DNA of 64,000 nucleotides from Pseudomonas sp. Q2-TVG4-2 (GTDB taxonomy: Bacteria; Pseudomonadota; Gammaproteobacteria; Pseudomonadales; Pseudomonadaceae). The position numbers and the translations under genes were made by a program. Location: positions 424,212-488,211 of the forward strand of contig NZ_LGLW01000005.1 of the NCBI RefSeq assembly GCF_013620795.1. The letters run 5' to 3'. The first letter of the stretch is position 1. Every line of letters begins with the position of its first letter. The notes beneath the pieces were generated by a model. That model made no database searches. It was given only the letters and a program-made list of their open reading frames with translations, and had not been told where the DNA came from. Of this stretch, positions 39,977 through 48,981 are shown piece after piece.

Positions 39977-40420
39977 ATGACTGACCTAAAAAAAAGCACA
40001 ATTCAGCGCCAGATCATGGAGAGCTTCTTCCTTGGCTATCAAGCTTTCACAGCCAAGCCGGACGAGATGCTTGCCCGCCGTGGACTATCTCGAGTCCATC
40101 ATCGCATTCTGTTCTTTATCGCCAGCTATCCCGACCTCAGCGTAAAGGAACTGCTCGGCTACCTCGGTGTAAGCAAGCAAGCGTTGAACATACCACTGCG
40201 GCAGCTCATCGAGATGCATCTGGTAGAAAGCCGAACGGCGGAGGACGACAAGCGCAAGCGCATGCTGCGCTTCACGCCCGAAGGCGCCAAGCTGGAGCAG
40301 GCACTTAGACGGGAGCAGCTACGCCTACTCGAACGGGCGTTCAAGCAAGCAGGAGAGGAAGCAGTAGCCGGTTGGCTAGAGGTGAACCAGGCGTTGGCGG
40401 GCGGCGCCACTCGAGATTAA
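39977..40420 (+). CDS. MarR-family transcriptional regulator
   Basis: A 147-residue winged-helix regulator with core VHHRILFFIASYPDLSVKELLGYLGVSKQALNIPLRQLIEMHLVESRTAEDDKRKRML, read here as the MarR helix-turn-helix and beta wing (residues about 40-100). MarR dimers generally repress adjacent divergent genes and respond to small ligands; the divergent aminotransferase is the obvious candidate. The 79-base gap between starts is AT-rich relative to its surroundings, as expected for a shared promoter. Confidence 0.88.
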   Translation: MTDLKKSTIQRQIMESFFLGYQAFTAKPDEMLARRGLSRVHHRILFFIASYPDLSVKELLGYLGVSKQALNIPLRQLIEMHLVESRTAEDDKRKRMLRFTPEGAKLEQALRREQLRLLERAFKQAGEEAVAGWLEVNQALAGGATRD

Positions 40421-40639
40421 CCGCGCTCGGAACACATCAAGCGAAGCCTGCACAGATACGAGCCAGCGGAGTCCCACTTTCAGCCAAAGACGCATCCTCG
40501 ACGCAGGACGGGCGTTTGCTCAGGGACAAGACGGAATAGCAAATTGTCTTGCTGACTGCGCCGCGCACCTTCTGCGATGAGCGCGCTCCTGATAAACAAG
40601 GCGAAAGTCTAAAACTTATTCAGACGGGATACCGGATAC

Positions 40640-40667
40640 AAAAAAGGGCGACCGAAGTCGCCCTTTT
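40640..40667 (-). terminator. Intrinsic terminator after rpsA
   Basis: GGGCGAC (40646-40652) and GTCGCCC (40657-40663) form a tight stem with a CGAA loop, flanked by A runs and T runs that extend it. Read on the minus strand it ends in six T bases (40645-40640), 17 bases after the rpsA stop codon. The flanking A/T tracts could also make it work in the plus direction. Confidence 0.88.
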
Positions 40668-40683
40668 CAATGGATTACAGAAC

Positions 40684-42369
40684 TTAGTTCTGGTTTTCCA
40701 TTTGCGCGCGGATCAGATCACCGATGGTGGTCGGACCGGCAGCTGGTTCTACGTCCTGCTTGGTACGCAGTTCCTTCATCGCGTCCTTCTCATCCTCAAC
40801 GTCTTTCGACTTGATGGACAGGCTGATAACGCGGCTCTTGCGGTCGATGCTAATGATTTTGGCTTCGACTTCTTCGCCTTCCTTCAGCACATTGCGCGCA
40901 TCTTCAACGCGGTCACGGCTGATTTCGGACGCTTTCAGGGTCGCTTCGATATCGTTGCCCAGATCGATGATGGCGCCTTTGGCGTCAACTTCTTTCACGG
41001 TGCCACGAACGATGCTGCCCTTGTCATTGACAGCGGCGTAGTTGGAGAACGGATCGTCTTCCAGCTGCTTGATACCCAGGGAGATACGCTCACGCTCCGG
41101 GTCGACCGACAGAATGACCGTGTCCAGCTCGTCGCCCTTCTTGAAGCGACGCACAGCTTCTTCGCCGGCTTCGTTCCAGGAGATGTCGGACAGGTGAACC
41201 AGGCCGTCGATGCCGCCGTCCAGACCAATGAAGATACCGAAATCGGTGATCGACTTGATGGTGCCGGAGATGCGATCACCCTTGTTGAACTGGCCAGAGA
41301 AGTCTTCCCATGGGTTCGACTTGCACTGCTTGATGCCCAGGGAGATACGACGACGCTCTTCGTCGATGTCCAGAACCATGACTTCCACTTCGTCGCCGAC
41401 CTGTACGACCTTCGACGGGTGAATGTTCTTGTTGGTCCAGTCCATTTCGGAAACGTGTACCAGGCCTTCGACACCCTCTTCCAGCTCGGCGAAGCAGCCG
41501 TAGTCGGTGAGGTTGGTAACACGCGCCATTACGCGAGTGTTTTCCGGGTAACGGGCCTTGATGGCAACCCATGGGTCTTCGCCCAGCTGCTTCAGACCCA
41601 GGGAGACGCGGTTGCGCTCGCGGTCGAACTTCAGCACCTTGACGTCGATCTCGTCGCCCACATTGACGATCTCCGACGGATGCTTGATACGCTTCCAAGC
41701 CATGTCGGTGATGTGCAACAGGCCGTCCACACCGCCCAGGTCGACGAATGCGCCGTAGTCGGTGAGGTTCTTGACGATACCCTTGACTTGCTGGCCTTCC
41801 TGCAGCGATTCCAGCAGCGCTTCGCGCTCGGCGCTGTTCTCGGCTTCCAGGACGCTACGACGGGAAACGACAACGTTGTTGCGCTTCTGGTCCAGCTTGA
41901 TGACCTTGAACTCGAGTTCCTTGCCTTCCAGGTGAGTGGTATCACGCACTGGACGGACATCAACCAGGGAACCTGGCAGGAACGCACGGATGCCGTTAAC
42001 GTCGACCGTGAAGCCGCCCTTAACCTTACCGTTGATAACGCCCTTGACCACTTCCTCAGCTGCGAAAGCCGCTTCCAGAACAATCCAGCACTCAGCACGC
42101 TTGGCTTTTTCGCGGGACAGCTTGGTTTCACCGAAGCCATCTTCAACCGCGTCCAGCGCAACGTGAACTTCGTCACCCACGCTGATGGTCAGCTCGCCCT
42201 GCTCGTTGTAGAACTGCTCGACCGGGATGACGCCCTCGGATTTCAGACCGGCATGGACAGTGACCCAGTCACCATCGATGTCGACCACGATGCCGGTGAT
42301 GATCGCACCCGGCTGCATGTCGAGGGTTTTTAGGCTTTCTTCAAAAAGTTCTGCAAAGCTTTCGCTCAT
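40684..42369 (-). CDS. rpsA: 30S ribosomal protein S1
   Basis: S1 binds mRNA leaders and brings them to the small ribosomal subunit. The 561-residue protein has six S1 RNA-binding repeats, the last four with clear KG-hinge and [14 protein letters not shown] motifs (for example [28 protein letters not shown]). Start [13 protein letters not shown] is the family norm, so the ATG at 42369 is used rather than one at 42414. In P. aeruginosa rpsA is, from memory, followed by ihfB; here a terminator follows at once and no ihfB is seen. Confidence 0.98.
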   Translation of the reverse strand: MSESFAELFEESLKTLDMQPGAIITGIVVDIDGDWVTVHAGLKSEGVIPVEQFYNEQGELTISVGDEVHVALDAVEDGFGETKLSREKAKRAECWIVLEAAFAAEEVVKGVINGKVKGGFTVDVNGIRAFLPGSLVDVRPVRDTTHLEGKELEFKVIKLDQKRNNVVVSRRSVLEAENSAEREALLESLQEGQQVKGIVKNLTDYGAFVDLGGVDGLLHITDMAWKRIKHPSEIVNVGDEIDVKVLKFDRERNRVSLGLKQLGEDPWVAIKARYPENTRVMARVTNLTDYGCFAELEEGVEGLVHVSEMDWTNKNIHPSKVVQVGDEVEVMVLDIDEERRRISLGIKQCKSNPWEDFSGQFNKGDRISGTIKSITDFGIFIGLDGGIDGLVHLSDISWNEAGEEAVRRFKKGDELDTVILSVDPERERISLGIKQLEDDPFSNYAAVNDKGSIVRGTVKEVDAKGAIIDLGNDIEATLKASEISRDRVEDARNVLKEGEEVEAKIISIDRKSRVISLSIKSKDVEDEKDAMKELRTKQDVEPAAGPTTIGDLIRAQMENQN

Positions 42370-42442
42370 GTGTATTCCTGCTGTTTTTCGGGCGAGGATC
42401 CGCCCAATCTCCACATCCCAGATAACGTGGGTTCATTCATAT

Positions 42443-42484
42443 AAAAAAAGGCCTGCGGGACTAGCTCTGGTCTCCCACATGCCT
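42443..42484 (-). terminator. Terminator or attenuator between cmk and rpsA
   Basis: An imperfect stem (42450-42484, GGC-TG-GGGA opposed to TCCC-CA-GCC on the plus strand) is followed on the minus strand by seven T bases (42449-42443). It lies between the cmk stop and the rpsA start, so rpsA probably has its own promoter or is partly attenuated. Confidence 0.7.
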
Positions 42485-42541
42485 CCTTGTTAACAGCCCT
42501 GAACCTCAGGAACCGTCGAGCCGCCCTGTGGCGGCCAGTCA

Positions 42542-43228
42542 TCAGGCGAAGTCGCGCTTGGCGACTTCGCTCAGAATCTGTCCTAACACCTGCTCGATGG
42601 ATAGGTCGGTCGAGTCCAACTGTACGGCATCGTCTGCCGGCTTCAGCGGAGCCACCTCACGTTGGGTATCACGCTCATCACGTGCCCGTATCTCATCGAG
42701 AAGACTCGCGAGATTAACATCATCGCCCTTGGCCTTCAACTGCAGGAAGCGCCGGCGCGCCCTTTCCTCCGCGCTGGCGGTGAGGAATATCTTCAAGGGC
42801 GCGTCAGGGAAAACCACAGTTCCCATGTCGCGACCATCCGCGACAAGGCCAGGCGGTTCGCGGAATGCTTTCTGACGCTGCAGCAACGCCTCGCGTACAA
42901 CCGGCAATGCCGCGACCTGCGAAGCGCCGGCCCCAACCTGTTCGTTGCGAATTTCTTGAGTGACCTCCTCGCCTTCGAGAACGATCTGCATCCCATGACC
43001 GTGTTTATCCGCACCGAATTGCACATCCAGATGAGCTGCCAGAACCTTGAGCGCTTCCTCGTTGGTCAGATCGACACCATGATTGCGCGCAGCGAAGGCA
43101 AGCAAACGGTAAAGCGCACCGGAATCGAGAAAATTCCATCCCAGCTTGGCCGCCAGCAGCGCCGCAACTGTGCCCTTGCCGGAGCCGCTCGGGCCGTCAA
43201 TGGTTATGACCGGGACCTGGCTGATCAT
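42542..43228 (-). CDS. cmk: Cytidylate kinase
   Basis: Cmk phosphorylates CMP and dCMP to the diphosphates. The 228-residue protein has the P-loop [18 protein letters not shown] (residues 10-27), the CMP-binding [11 protein letters not shown] and the region [24 protein letters not shown] characteristic of the family. Its ATG overlaps the stop of the tyrA-aroA gene as ATGA, giving translational coupling, and it precedes rpsA across a terminator-like hairpin. Standard in every visible way. Confidence 0.97.
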   Translation of the reverse strand: MISQVPVITIDGPSGSGKGTVAALLAAKLGWNFLDSGALYRLLAFAARNHGVDLTNEEALKVLAAHLDVQFGADKHGHGMQIVLEGEEVTQEIRNEQVGAGASQVAALPVVREALLQRQKAFREPPGLVADGRDMGTVVFPDAPLKIFLTASAEERARRRFLQLKAKGDDVNLASLLDEIRARDERDTQREVAPLKPADDAVQLDSTDLSIEQVLGQILSEVAKRDFA

Positions 43229-45471
43229 GAATTACCCTCCACACCTACACGCATCCCAGCCCGTTCGGCCAGTGCAAGAAAGTTCGGGAACGATGTAGCC
43301 ACGTTGGCGCAGTCGTGGATGCGGATAGGCGAACTGGCTCGAAGCGCAGCGACACTAAAGGACATCGCGATGCGGTGATCGCCGTGGGCCCAGACCTCAC
43401 CCCCACCAAAGGCAGCGCCGCCCTCGATGATAATCCCGTCCGGGGTCGGAGTGGCCTTCACGCCGAGTATTTGCAGACCATCGGCCATCACCTGGATACG
43501 GTCGGATTCCTTGACCCGCAGCTCCTCGGCACCGCGCAATGTCGTCCGCCCCTCAGCACAGGCCGCCGCGACGAATAGCACCGGAAATTCGTCGATTGCG
43601 AGCGGGACGAGGTCTTCCGGTATATCGATGCCCCGGAGCTGAGCAGCACGCACACGGATATCCGCAACCGGTTCACCGCCTACTTCACGCAAGTTGGTCA
43701 GCTGGATATCGGCCCCCATCAGTTTGAGGATGTCGATAACACCGGTACGGGTTGGGTTAACCCCGACGTGCTCAAGCGTAACGTCAGAGCCCGGCGCGAT
43801 GCTGGCCGCAACCATGAAGAACGCGGATGAAGAGATATCGGCGGGCACTTCGATCTGCGTCGAGCGCAGCGTGTGGCCGGGCTCGACCGTGGCGGTGCTA
43901 CCCTCGACTTTCACCGGGTAGCCGAAACCTTGCAGCATTCGCTCGGTGTGATCGCGTGTTGGTGCCGGTTCGGTAACCGAAGTTTTCTCCGCGGCGTAAA
44001 GACCGGCCAGGAGCAGACAGGATTTAACCTGGGCGCTGGCCATCGGCATTTCGTAATGCATGCCGGACAGCGTTTGGCCGCCGCGAATGGTCAGCGGCGG
44101 GCGCCCTTCGGCCGCTGTCTCGATCACCGCCCCCATGTCGCGCAAGGGCTTGGCCACGCGATTCATCGGTCGCTTGGACAGAGAAGCGTCACCCGTCAGG
44201 GTGGTATCGAATGGCTGAGCGGCGAGCAGCCCGGCCAGCAGCCGCATCGAGGTACCGGAATTGCCGAGGTAGATCGGGCCCGGAGGCGGCTTCAAGCCAT
44301 GCAGGCCAACGCCATGGACGGTAACACGCCCCTGATTCGGCCCTTCGATGACCACGCCCATGTCGCGAAATGCCTGGATGGTCGCGAGGGCATCCTCGCC
44401 CTCGAGGAATCCCTCCACCTCGGTGGTGCCTTCGGCAAGCGAACCGAGCATGATCGAACGGTGGGAAATGGATTTATCGCCTGGCACACGAAGTTGACCG
44501 CTGAGGCTGCCACCTGGGGTGGCGAGGAAGATCAGATCTTTGGAATGCATAACGTCCACATAGGCTCTGCGAGCCAGTATTTTGCTGAAATGTTCGCGGG
44601 CAGCCTTGGCGCGCGTGAACACGCCCAACAATGTATGCCCGTCTCCTTCATCGACCGCGGCGCGTAGCGCGTCGAGGTCGGCACGAAAATCGTCCAAGGT
44701 ATGCAGCACCGCCTCGCGGTTGGCGAGAAAGATGTCGTGCCACATCACCGGATCGCTGCCGGCAATGCGAGTGAAGTCGCGAAATCCACCGGCGGCATAA
44801 CGGAATATTTCAAGATTCTCGTTGCGTTTGGCCAGCGAGTCCACCAAACCGAAAGCCAGCAGATGGGGAAGATGACTGGTCGCTGCCAAGACGCCGTCAT
44901 GATGCCGGACGTCCATGTGCTCGACATCCGCACCCAGCGCACGCCACAGCCCGTCGACAAGCGACAATGCGACGGGATCAGTGTTCTCCAGCGGCGTCAG
45001 GATCACCTTGTGTCGTCGGAAGAGCGTGCTTTCGGCAGCCGTTACGCCGCTCTGTTCCGAGCCGGCTATCGGGTGCCCCGGCACGAAACGCGGTGGCATT
45101 CTTCCGAACTGTTCCTGGGCACAGCGCACTACGTTGCCCTTGGCACTGCCGACATCGGTCAGCACGGCGTTCCCGAGGTCAAGGGCCGCAAGCTCTGCCA
45201 ACACGCGCTCCATCGCCAGGATCGGAACGGCCAACTGAATGACATCCGCGCCCTGGCAAGCGTCCGCGAGATTATCAGCACAGCGATCCACTACACCAAG
45301 CTCGACGGCTAGCTCGCGAGAGCGAGAATCCAGATCGAAACCAACTACCTCGCCACAGAGCCCGCCTTCCCGCAGCCCCTTCGCGAAGGAGCCACCAATC
45401 AGCCCCAGACCGACAACAACCAGCCGTTGCACCATTGGCAAATCTGGAAGCGGTTCCGTGTTTCCGCTCAA
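43225..45471 (-). CDS. Bifunctional prephenate dehydrogenase / EPSP synthase (TyrA-AroA fusion)
   Basis: One 748-residue protein joins two aromatic-pathway enzymes. Residues about 14-300 are the NAD-dependent dehydrogenase ([18 protein letters not shown], then [10 protein letters not shown]), making the tyrosine precursor. Residues about 310-748 are 3-phosphoshikimate 1-carboxyvinyltransferase ([27 protein letters not shown], the later RVKESDRI), making EPSP for AroC. The fusion is known in Pseudomonas. A TTG at 45471 overlaps the hisC stop by 3 bases and follows AAGG; an ATG at 45435 has no ribosome site but is possible. It overlaps cmk by four bases. Confidence 0.95.
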   Translation of the reverse strand: MSGNTEPLPDLPMVQRLVVVGLGLIGGSFAKGLREGGLCGEVVGFDLDSRSRELAVELGVVDRCADNLADACQGADVIQLAVPILAMERVLAELAALDLGNAVLTDVGSAKGNVVRCAQEQFGRMPPRFVPGHPIAGSEQSGVTAAESTLFRRHKVILTPLENTDPVALSLVDGLWRALGADVEHMDVRHHDGVLAATSHLPHLLAFGLVDSLAKRNENLEIFRYAAGGFRDFTRIAGSDPVMWHDIFLANREAVLHTLDDFRADLDALRAAVDEGDGHTLLGVFTRAKAAREHFSKILARRAYVDVMHSKDLIFLATPGGSLSGQLRVPGDKSISHRSIMLGSLAEGTTEVEGFLEGEDALATIQAFRDMGVVIEGPNQGRVTVHGVGLHGLKPPPGPIYLGNSGTSMRLLAGLLAAQPFDTTLTGDASLSKRPMNRVAKPLRDMGAVIETAAEGRPPLTIRGGQTLSGMHYEMPMASAQVKSCLLLAGLYAAEKTSVTEPAPTRDHTERMLQGFGYPVKVEGSTATVEPGHTLRSTQIEVPADISSSAFFMVAASIAPGSDVTLEHVGVNPTRTGVIDILKLMGADIQLTNLREVGGEPVADIRVRAAQLRGIDIPEDLVPLAIDEFPVLFVAAACAEGRTTLRGAEELRVKESDRIQVMADGLQILGVKATPTPDGIIIEGGAAFGGGEVWAHGDHRIAMSFSVAALRASSPIRIHDCANVATSFPNFLALAERAGMRVGVEGNS

Positions 45472-46577
45472 CGTCCGAGTGCCTTGCGCAAGACACCTAG
45501 AAAACGGGCATTTTCCGCTTCAGTGCCGATGGAAACCCGTAGGAAAGTCGGCATCCCGTAGCCCGCGACCGGCCGAACGATAACGCCATCGCGCAGCAAT
45601 GCCTGATTCACAGGAGCCGCATCACGACCGAAATCGACCGCAATGAAGTTGCCTCTCGAGGGAATCCAATCCAGCCCCATCTGCTTGAAGCCAGCCTCGA
45701 GTTGAAGCATACCGGCAGCGTTGCAAGCCCGGCTCTCGGTCAGATACCGAATGTCGTCCAGCGCGGCACAAGCCGCCGCAAGCGCGAGGCTGTTGACATT
45801 GAATGGCTGGCGCACACGATTCAGCACGTCGGCAATTTCCGCCGAACAGACCGCATAACCCACACGCAACGCAGCCAACCCGTACGCTTTGGAGAATGTT
45901 CTGGAAACCAGCAGATTGGGATGCGAAGCCAGGAAGCTCAGTCCATCCGGCAGTTCTCCTCCCTCGGCATACTCGATGTAGGCCTCATCCAGCACGACCA
46001 ATACATGATTCGGCACACCGGAGAGAAAGCGTTGCAGCGCATCGGCGCCAAACCAGGTACCGGTGGGATTGTTGGGGTTGGCGATGAACACGATACGAGT
46101 GTTCTCGTCGATAGCCGCCAGCATGGCATCGAGATCGTGGCCCCACTGCCGGGCCGGGACCGCCTTCGCTTGCGCGCCGACGGCCTGGGTGGCGATGGGA
46201 TAGACCGCGAACGCATGCTCGCTGAATACCGCATTCAGACCTGGCGCAAGGTAGGCACGCGCGACCAGTTCAAGGATATCGTTGGAACCGTTGCCGAGCG
46301 TCACTTGCTCAATGGCGACGCCATACCGCTGGGCCAACTTCTGCTTGAGCACGAAGCCGTTGCCATCAGGATAGCGGGTCAGCTCGCCGAGCTGCGCCCT
46401 GATCGCCTCGATGACTTTCGGGCTGGGGCCAAGCGGGTTTTCGTTGCTGGCCAGTTTGACGATCGTAGCGGGATCGAGATCGAGTTCACGAGCCAGTTCG
46501 TCCACCGGCTTGCCCGGCACGTAAGGCGACAGCTTTTGCACACCTGGCTGAGCCAGGGCGAGGAAATCACAGCTCAT
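45468..46577 (-). CDS. hisC: Histidinol-phosphate / aromatic aminotransferase
   Basis: A 369-residue fold-type I PLP enzyme of the HisC family. Motifs are KLASNENPLGPSPKVIEAI, GNGSNDILELVARAYL, the asparagine and aspartate region IVFIANPNNPTGTW, VLDEAYIEYA and the lysine loop LVSRTFSKAYGLAALRVGYA. HisC proteins placed between pheA and tyrA often also transaminate phenylpyruvate or prephenate, so an aromatic role is likely here as well as a histidine one. Its stop overlaps the tyrA-aroA start; upstream there is an 81-base repeat-rich gap to pheA. Confidence 0.93.
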   Translation of the reverse strand: MSCDFLALAQPGVQKLSPYVPGKPVDELARELDLDPATIVKLASNENPLGPSPKVIEAIRAQLGELTRYPDGNGFVLKQKLAQRYGVAIEQVTLGNGSNDILELVARAYLAPGLNAVFSEHAFAVYPIATQAVGAQAKAVPARQWGHDLDAMLAAIDENTRIVFIANPNNPTGTWFGADALQRFLSGVPNHVLVVLDEAYIEYAEGGELPDGLSFLASHPNLLVSRTFSKAYGLAALRVGYAVCSAEIADVLNRVRQPFNVNSLALAAACAALDDIRYLTESRACNAAGMLQLEAGFKQMGLDWIPSRGNFIAVDFGRDAAPVNQALLRDGVIVRPVAGYGMPTFLRVSIGTEAENARFLGVLRKALGR

Positions 46578-46658
46578 ACATTAAGCCTCAAGCTCAAGCG
46601 GCAAGCGGCAAGAAAAAGCCAGTGCTTGTGGCTCGTAGCTCGACGCTTGCGGCTGTTT
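46578..46658. repeat. AAGC-rich intergenic repeat between pheA and hisC
   Basis: The 81 bases are dominated by CAAGCGGCAAGCGGCAAG on the left and CTTG-GGCTCGTAGCTCGACGCTTGCGGCTG on the right, a partly self-complementary arrangement. It resembles the inverted repeat at 31450-31507 and breaks an otherwise gap-free operon. Its role could be a transcript-stabilising hairpin or a dispersed repeat of REP type. Confidence 0.55.
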
Positions 46659-47756
46659 TTAAAGTACCGCTTTCGGATAGGACCCCAGCACCTTAAGTGC
46701 CACCGCCTCTCGACCGATCTTCTCCAGTACATCTTTTATTAACGGATCCTGGTGATGGCCGATGCAGTCGATGAAAAATACATAGGTCCATTTACCGCTG
46801 CGAGAAGGGCGGGTTTCGATCCGCGTGAGATCGATGCCATTGGAGTGAAATGGCATTAGCAATTCATGCAGCGCGCCAGGCTTGTTGCGCATGGAAACGA
46901 TGATCGAGGTCTTGTCGTCGCCAGTAGGCGGAACTTCCTGGCTGCCAATGATGAGAAAACGCGTGGAATTATCCGGGCGGTCTTCGATCTTTTCGGCAAT
47001 CTTGCTAAGGCCATAAAGCTGAGCGGCCATGTCGCCGGCGATTGCGGCGGAGTTCCACTCACTCTTCACGCGCTTGGCTGCATCGGCATTGCTGGAAACC
47101 GCCACGCGCTCAACGTTCGGATAATGCGCGTCCAGCCACTTGCGGCACTGCGCCAGCGATTGCGCATGAGAATAAATGCGAGTGATGCGGTCGGTCTTGG
47201 TCGTTTCGCCGACCAGCAGATGATGATGGATACGCAACTCGACTTCGCCGCAGATGACGATGTCGTGCTCTAGAAAGCTGTCGAGGGTGTGGTTGACCGC
47301 GCCCTCGGTGGAGTTTTCCACCGGGACCACGCCGAAATTGACCGCACCGGCGACCACCTCACGGAACACCTCATCAATGGCAGCCATAGGCTTGCTGATT
47401 ACAGAGTTCCCGAAATGCTTGAGCGCTGCGGCCTGTGAAAAGGTACCTTCCGGCCCGAGATAGGCGACTCGCAGCGGCTGCTCCAGAGCCAGACAGGACG
47501 ACATGATCTCCCGAAAAAGGCGCGCCATTTCTTCGTTGTCCAGCGGCCCCTTGTTCAGTTCCATGATGTGCTTGAGCACCCAGGCTTCACGCTCGGGACG
47601 ATAGAACACCGCCTCCTCGCCTTCGGCCAGTGATGCGGTCTTGACCCGCGCCACGTCCTGGGCACAACGGGCACGCTCGCTGATCAGCTCGAGAATCTTC
47701 TCGTCGAGACTGTCGATGCGCACACGCAGCGCCTTCAGCCGGTCGACATCACTCAT
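46659..47756 (-). CDS. pheA: Bifunctional chorismate mutase / prephenate dehydratase
   Basis: PheA turns chorismate into phenylpyruvate via prephenate and is normally inhibited by phenylalanine. The 365-residue protein has an AroQ-type mutase (residues about 5-90, LKALRVRIDSLDEKILELISERARCAQ), a dehydratase (about 95-270, AYLGPEGTFSQAAALKHFG to TRFLIIGSQ) and a C-terminal ACT domain (about 280-360, KPGALHELLMPFHSNGIDLTRIE-RPS). The ESRP-equivalent is IETRPSRS, so feedback inhibition is probably intact. Its ATG shares one base with the serC stop (TGATG). Confidence 0.96.
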   Translation of the reverse strand: MSDVDRLKALRVRIDSLDEKILELISERARCAQDVARVKTASLAEGEEAVFYRPEREAWVLKHIMELNKGPLDNEEMARLFREIMSSCLALEQPLRVAYLGPEGTFSQAAALKHFGNSVISKPMAAIDEVFREVVAGAVNFGVVPVENSTEGAVNHTLDSFLEHDIVICGEVELRIHHHLLVGETTKTDRITRIYSHAQSLAQCRKWLDAHYPNVERVAVSSNADAAKRVKSEWNSAAIAGDMAAQLYGLSKIAEKIEDRPDNSTRFLIIGSQEVPPTGDDKTSIIVSMRNKPGALHELLMPFHSNGIDLTRIETRPSRSGKWTYVFFIDCIGHHQDPLIKDVLEKIGREAVALKVLGSYPKAVL

Positions 47757-48841
47757 CAGCCGCGCTCCTTCTCGAATTCGCGCATATAGGCCACCAGCGC
47801 CTCGACGGCATCCAGGCCCACCGCGTTGTAGATGGAGGCACGCATGCCGCCGACCGAGCGATGACCTTTCAGGTTGAGCAGCCCGCGGGCCTCGGCCCCA
47901 GTCAGAAATGCCTTGTCCAATTGCTCGTCGGCCAGCCTGAACGGCACGTTCATCCAAGAGCGGGCATTGCTGGAGATCGGGTTGGAATAAAAGTCACTGG
48001 AATCGATCACCCCGTAGAGCAGCTCCTTCTTGGCGCGATTGCGCTGCTCCATCGCCTCAACGCCGCCCTGCTCTTTCAGCCATTCAAATACCAGGCCGGA
48101 GAGATACCAAGAGAAGGTCGCAGGCGTGTTGTACATGGAGCCGTTGTCGGCGGCGGCCTTGTAATCAAGCATGGTCGGGCAGCTGGAGCGTGCACGACCG
48201 AGCAGGTCCTCGCGAACGATCACTACCACCAGGCCCGATGGGCCGATGTTCTTCTGCGCGCCCGCATAGATCAGGCCGAACCGGGAAACATCCAGCTGAC
48301 GCGAGAGGATGTCAGAAGACATGTCGACTACCAGCGGCGTGTCGCCAAGCTCCGGTATCCAGTCGAACTGCAAACCGCCAATGGTTTCGTTGCTGGCGTA
48401 GTGCAGGTAGGCCGCATTGTCGCTGAGCGCCCACTCGTTCTGGCCGGGAATCGCAAAGTAATCGTAAGGCTTGGCGCTGGCAGCGACATTGATATGGCCG
48501 AAACGCTTGGCCTCTTCAATACTCTTGCGTGACCAAATGCCCGTGTCGATGTAATCCGCGACGCCGCCCTCGGGCAGCAGATTCAACGGGATCTCGGCAA
48601 ACTGCTGGCTGGCGCCACCCTGCAGAAACAGCACCTTGTAATTCGAGGGAATGCTCAGCAGATCGCGTAAATCCTGCTCAGCCTTCTCGGCGATCGCCGT
48701 GTATTCGTCGCTGCGATGGCTCATTTCCATCACGGACAAACCGCGGCCTTGCCAATCGAGGAGTTCAGCCTGGGCGCGCTGCAGCACCGCCTCGGGAAGC
48801 GCGGCCGGGCCGGCGCAGAAGTTAAAGGCGCGTTTGCTCAT
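47756..48841 (-). CDS. serC: Phosphoserine aminotransferase
   Basis: SerC makes phosphoserine in serine synthesis and also acts in pyridoxal phosphate synthesis after PdxB, whose gene is in this window. The 361-residue class V aminotransferase has RAFNFCAGPAALPEAVL at the N-terminus, the PLP pocket LFLQGGASQQFAEIP, and the Schiff-base lysine in YAGAQKNIGPSGLVVVIVR. The ATG at 48841 is chosen because homology starts there; an extension to 48913 is not conserved-looking. It starts the serC-pheA-hisC-tyrA/aroA-cmk string, 102 bases after the gyrA terminator. Confidence 0.96.
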   Translation of the reverse strand: MSKRAFNFCAGPAALPEAVLQRAQAELLDWQGRGLSVMEMSHRSDEYTAIAEKAEQDLRDLLSIPSNYKVLFLQGGASQQFAEIPLNLLPEGGVADYIDTGIWSRKSIEEAKRFGHINVAASAKPYDYFAIPGQNEWALSDNAAYLHYASNETIGGLQFDWIPELGDTPLVVDMSSDILSRQLDVSRFGLIYAGAQKNIGPSGLVVVIVREDLLGRARSSCPTMLDYKAAADNGSMYNTPATFSWYLSGLVFEWLKEQGGVEAMEQRNRAKKELLYGVIDSSDFYSNPISSNARSWMNVPFRLADEQLDKAFLTGAEARGLLNLKGHRSVGGMRASIYNAVGLDAVEALVAYMREFEKERG

Positions 48842-48941
48842 CTTCGTTCTCTCAAAACGGTCGATACCTTGCTCGCTCCGTCCCCGGCCTAAGGCCAGGT
48901 CAGGGCTTGCCATTCCTTCATCTGCAGCAGAGTCTGCAACG

Positions 48942-48979
48942 AAACGACGGCGAAGCCTTTAGGGGCTGCGCCGTCGTTT
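48942..48979 (-). terminator. Intrinsic terminator after gyrA
   Basis: AAACGACGGCG (48942-48952) pairs perfectly with CGCCGTCGTTT (48969-48979), with an inner AGCC-GGCT stem in the loop. It starts 3 bases after the gyrA stop on the minus strand; the T tract is short (TTT). It separates gyrA from the serC string. Confidence 0.82.
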
Positions 48980-48981
48980 GA

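Noticed and set aside
40549..42333. A 594-codon plus-strand frame opposite rpsA
   Set aside because: It mirrors the repeated S1 domains, so its repeats are inherited from the other strand; it has no family resemblance and runs through the rpsA terminator.
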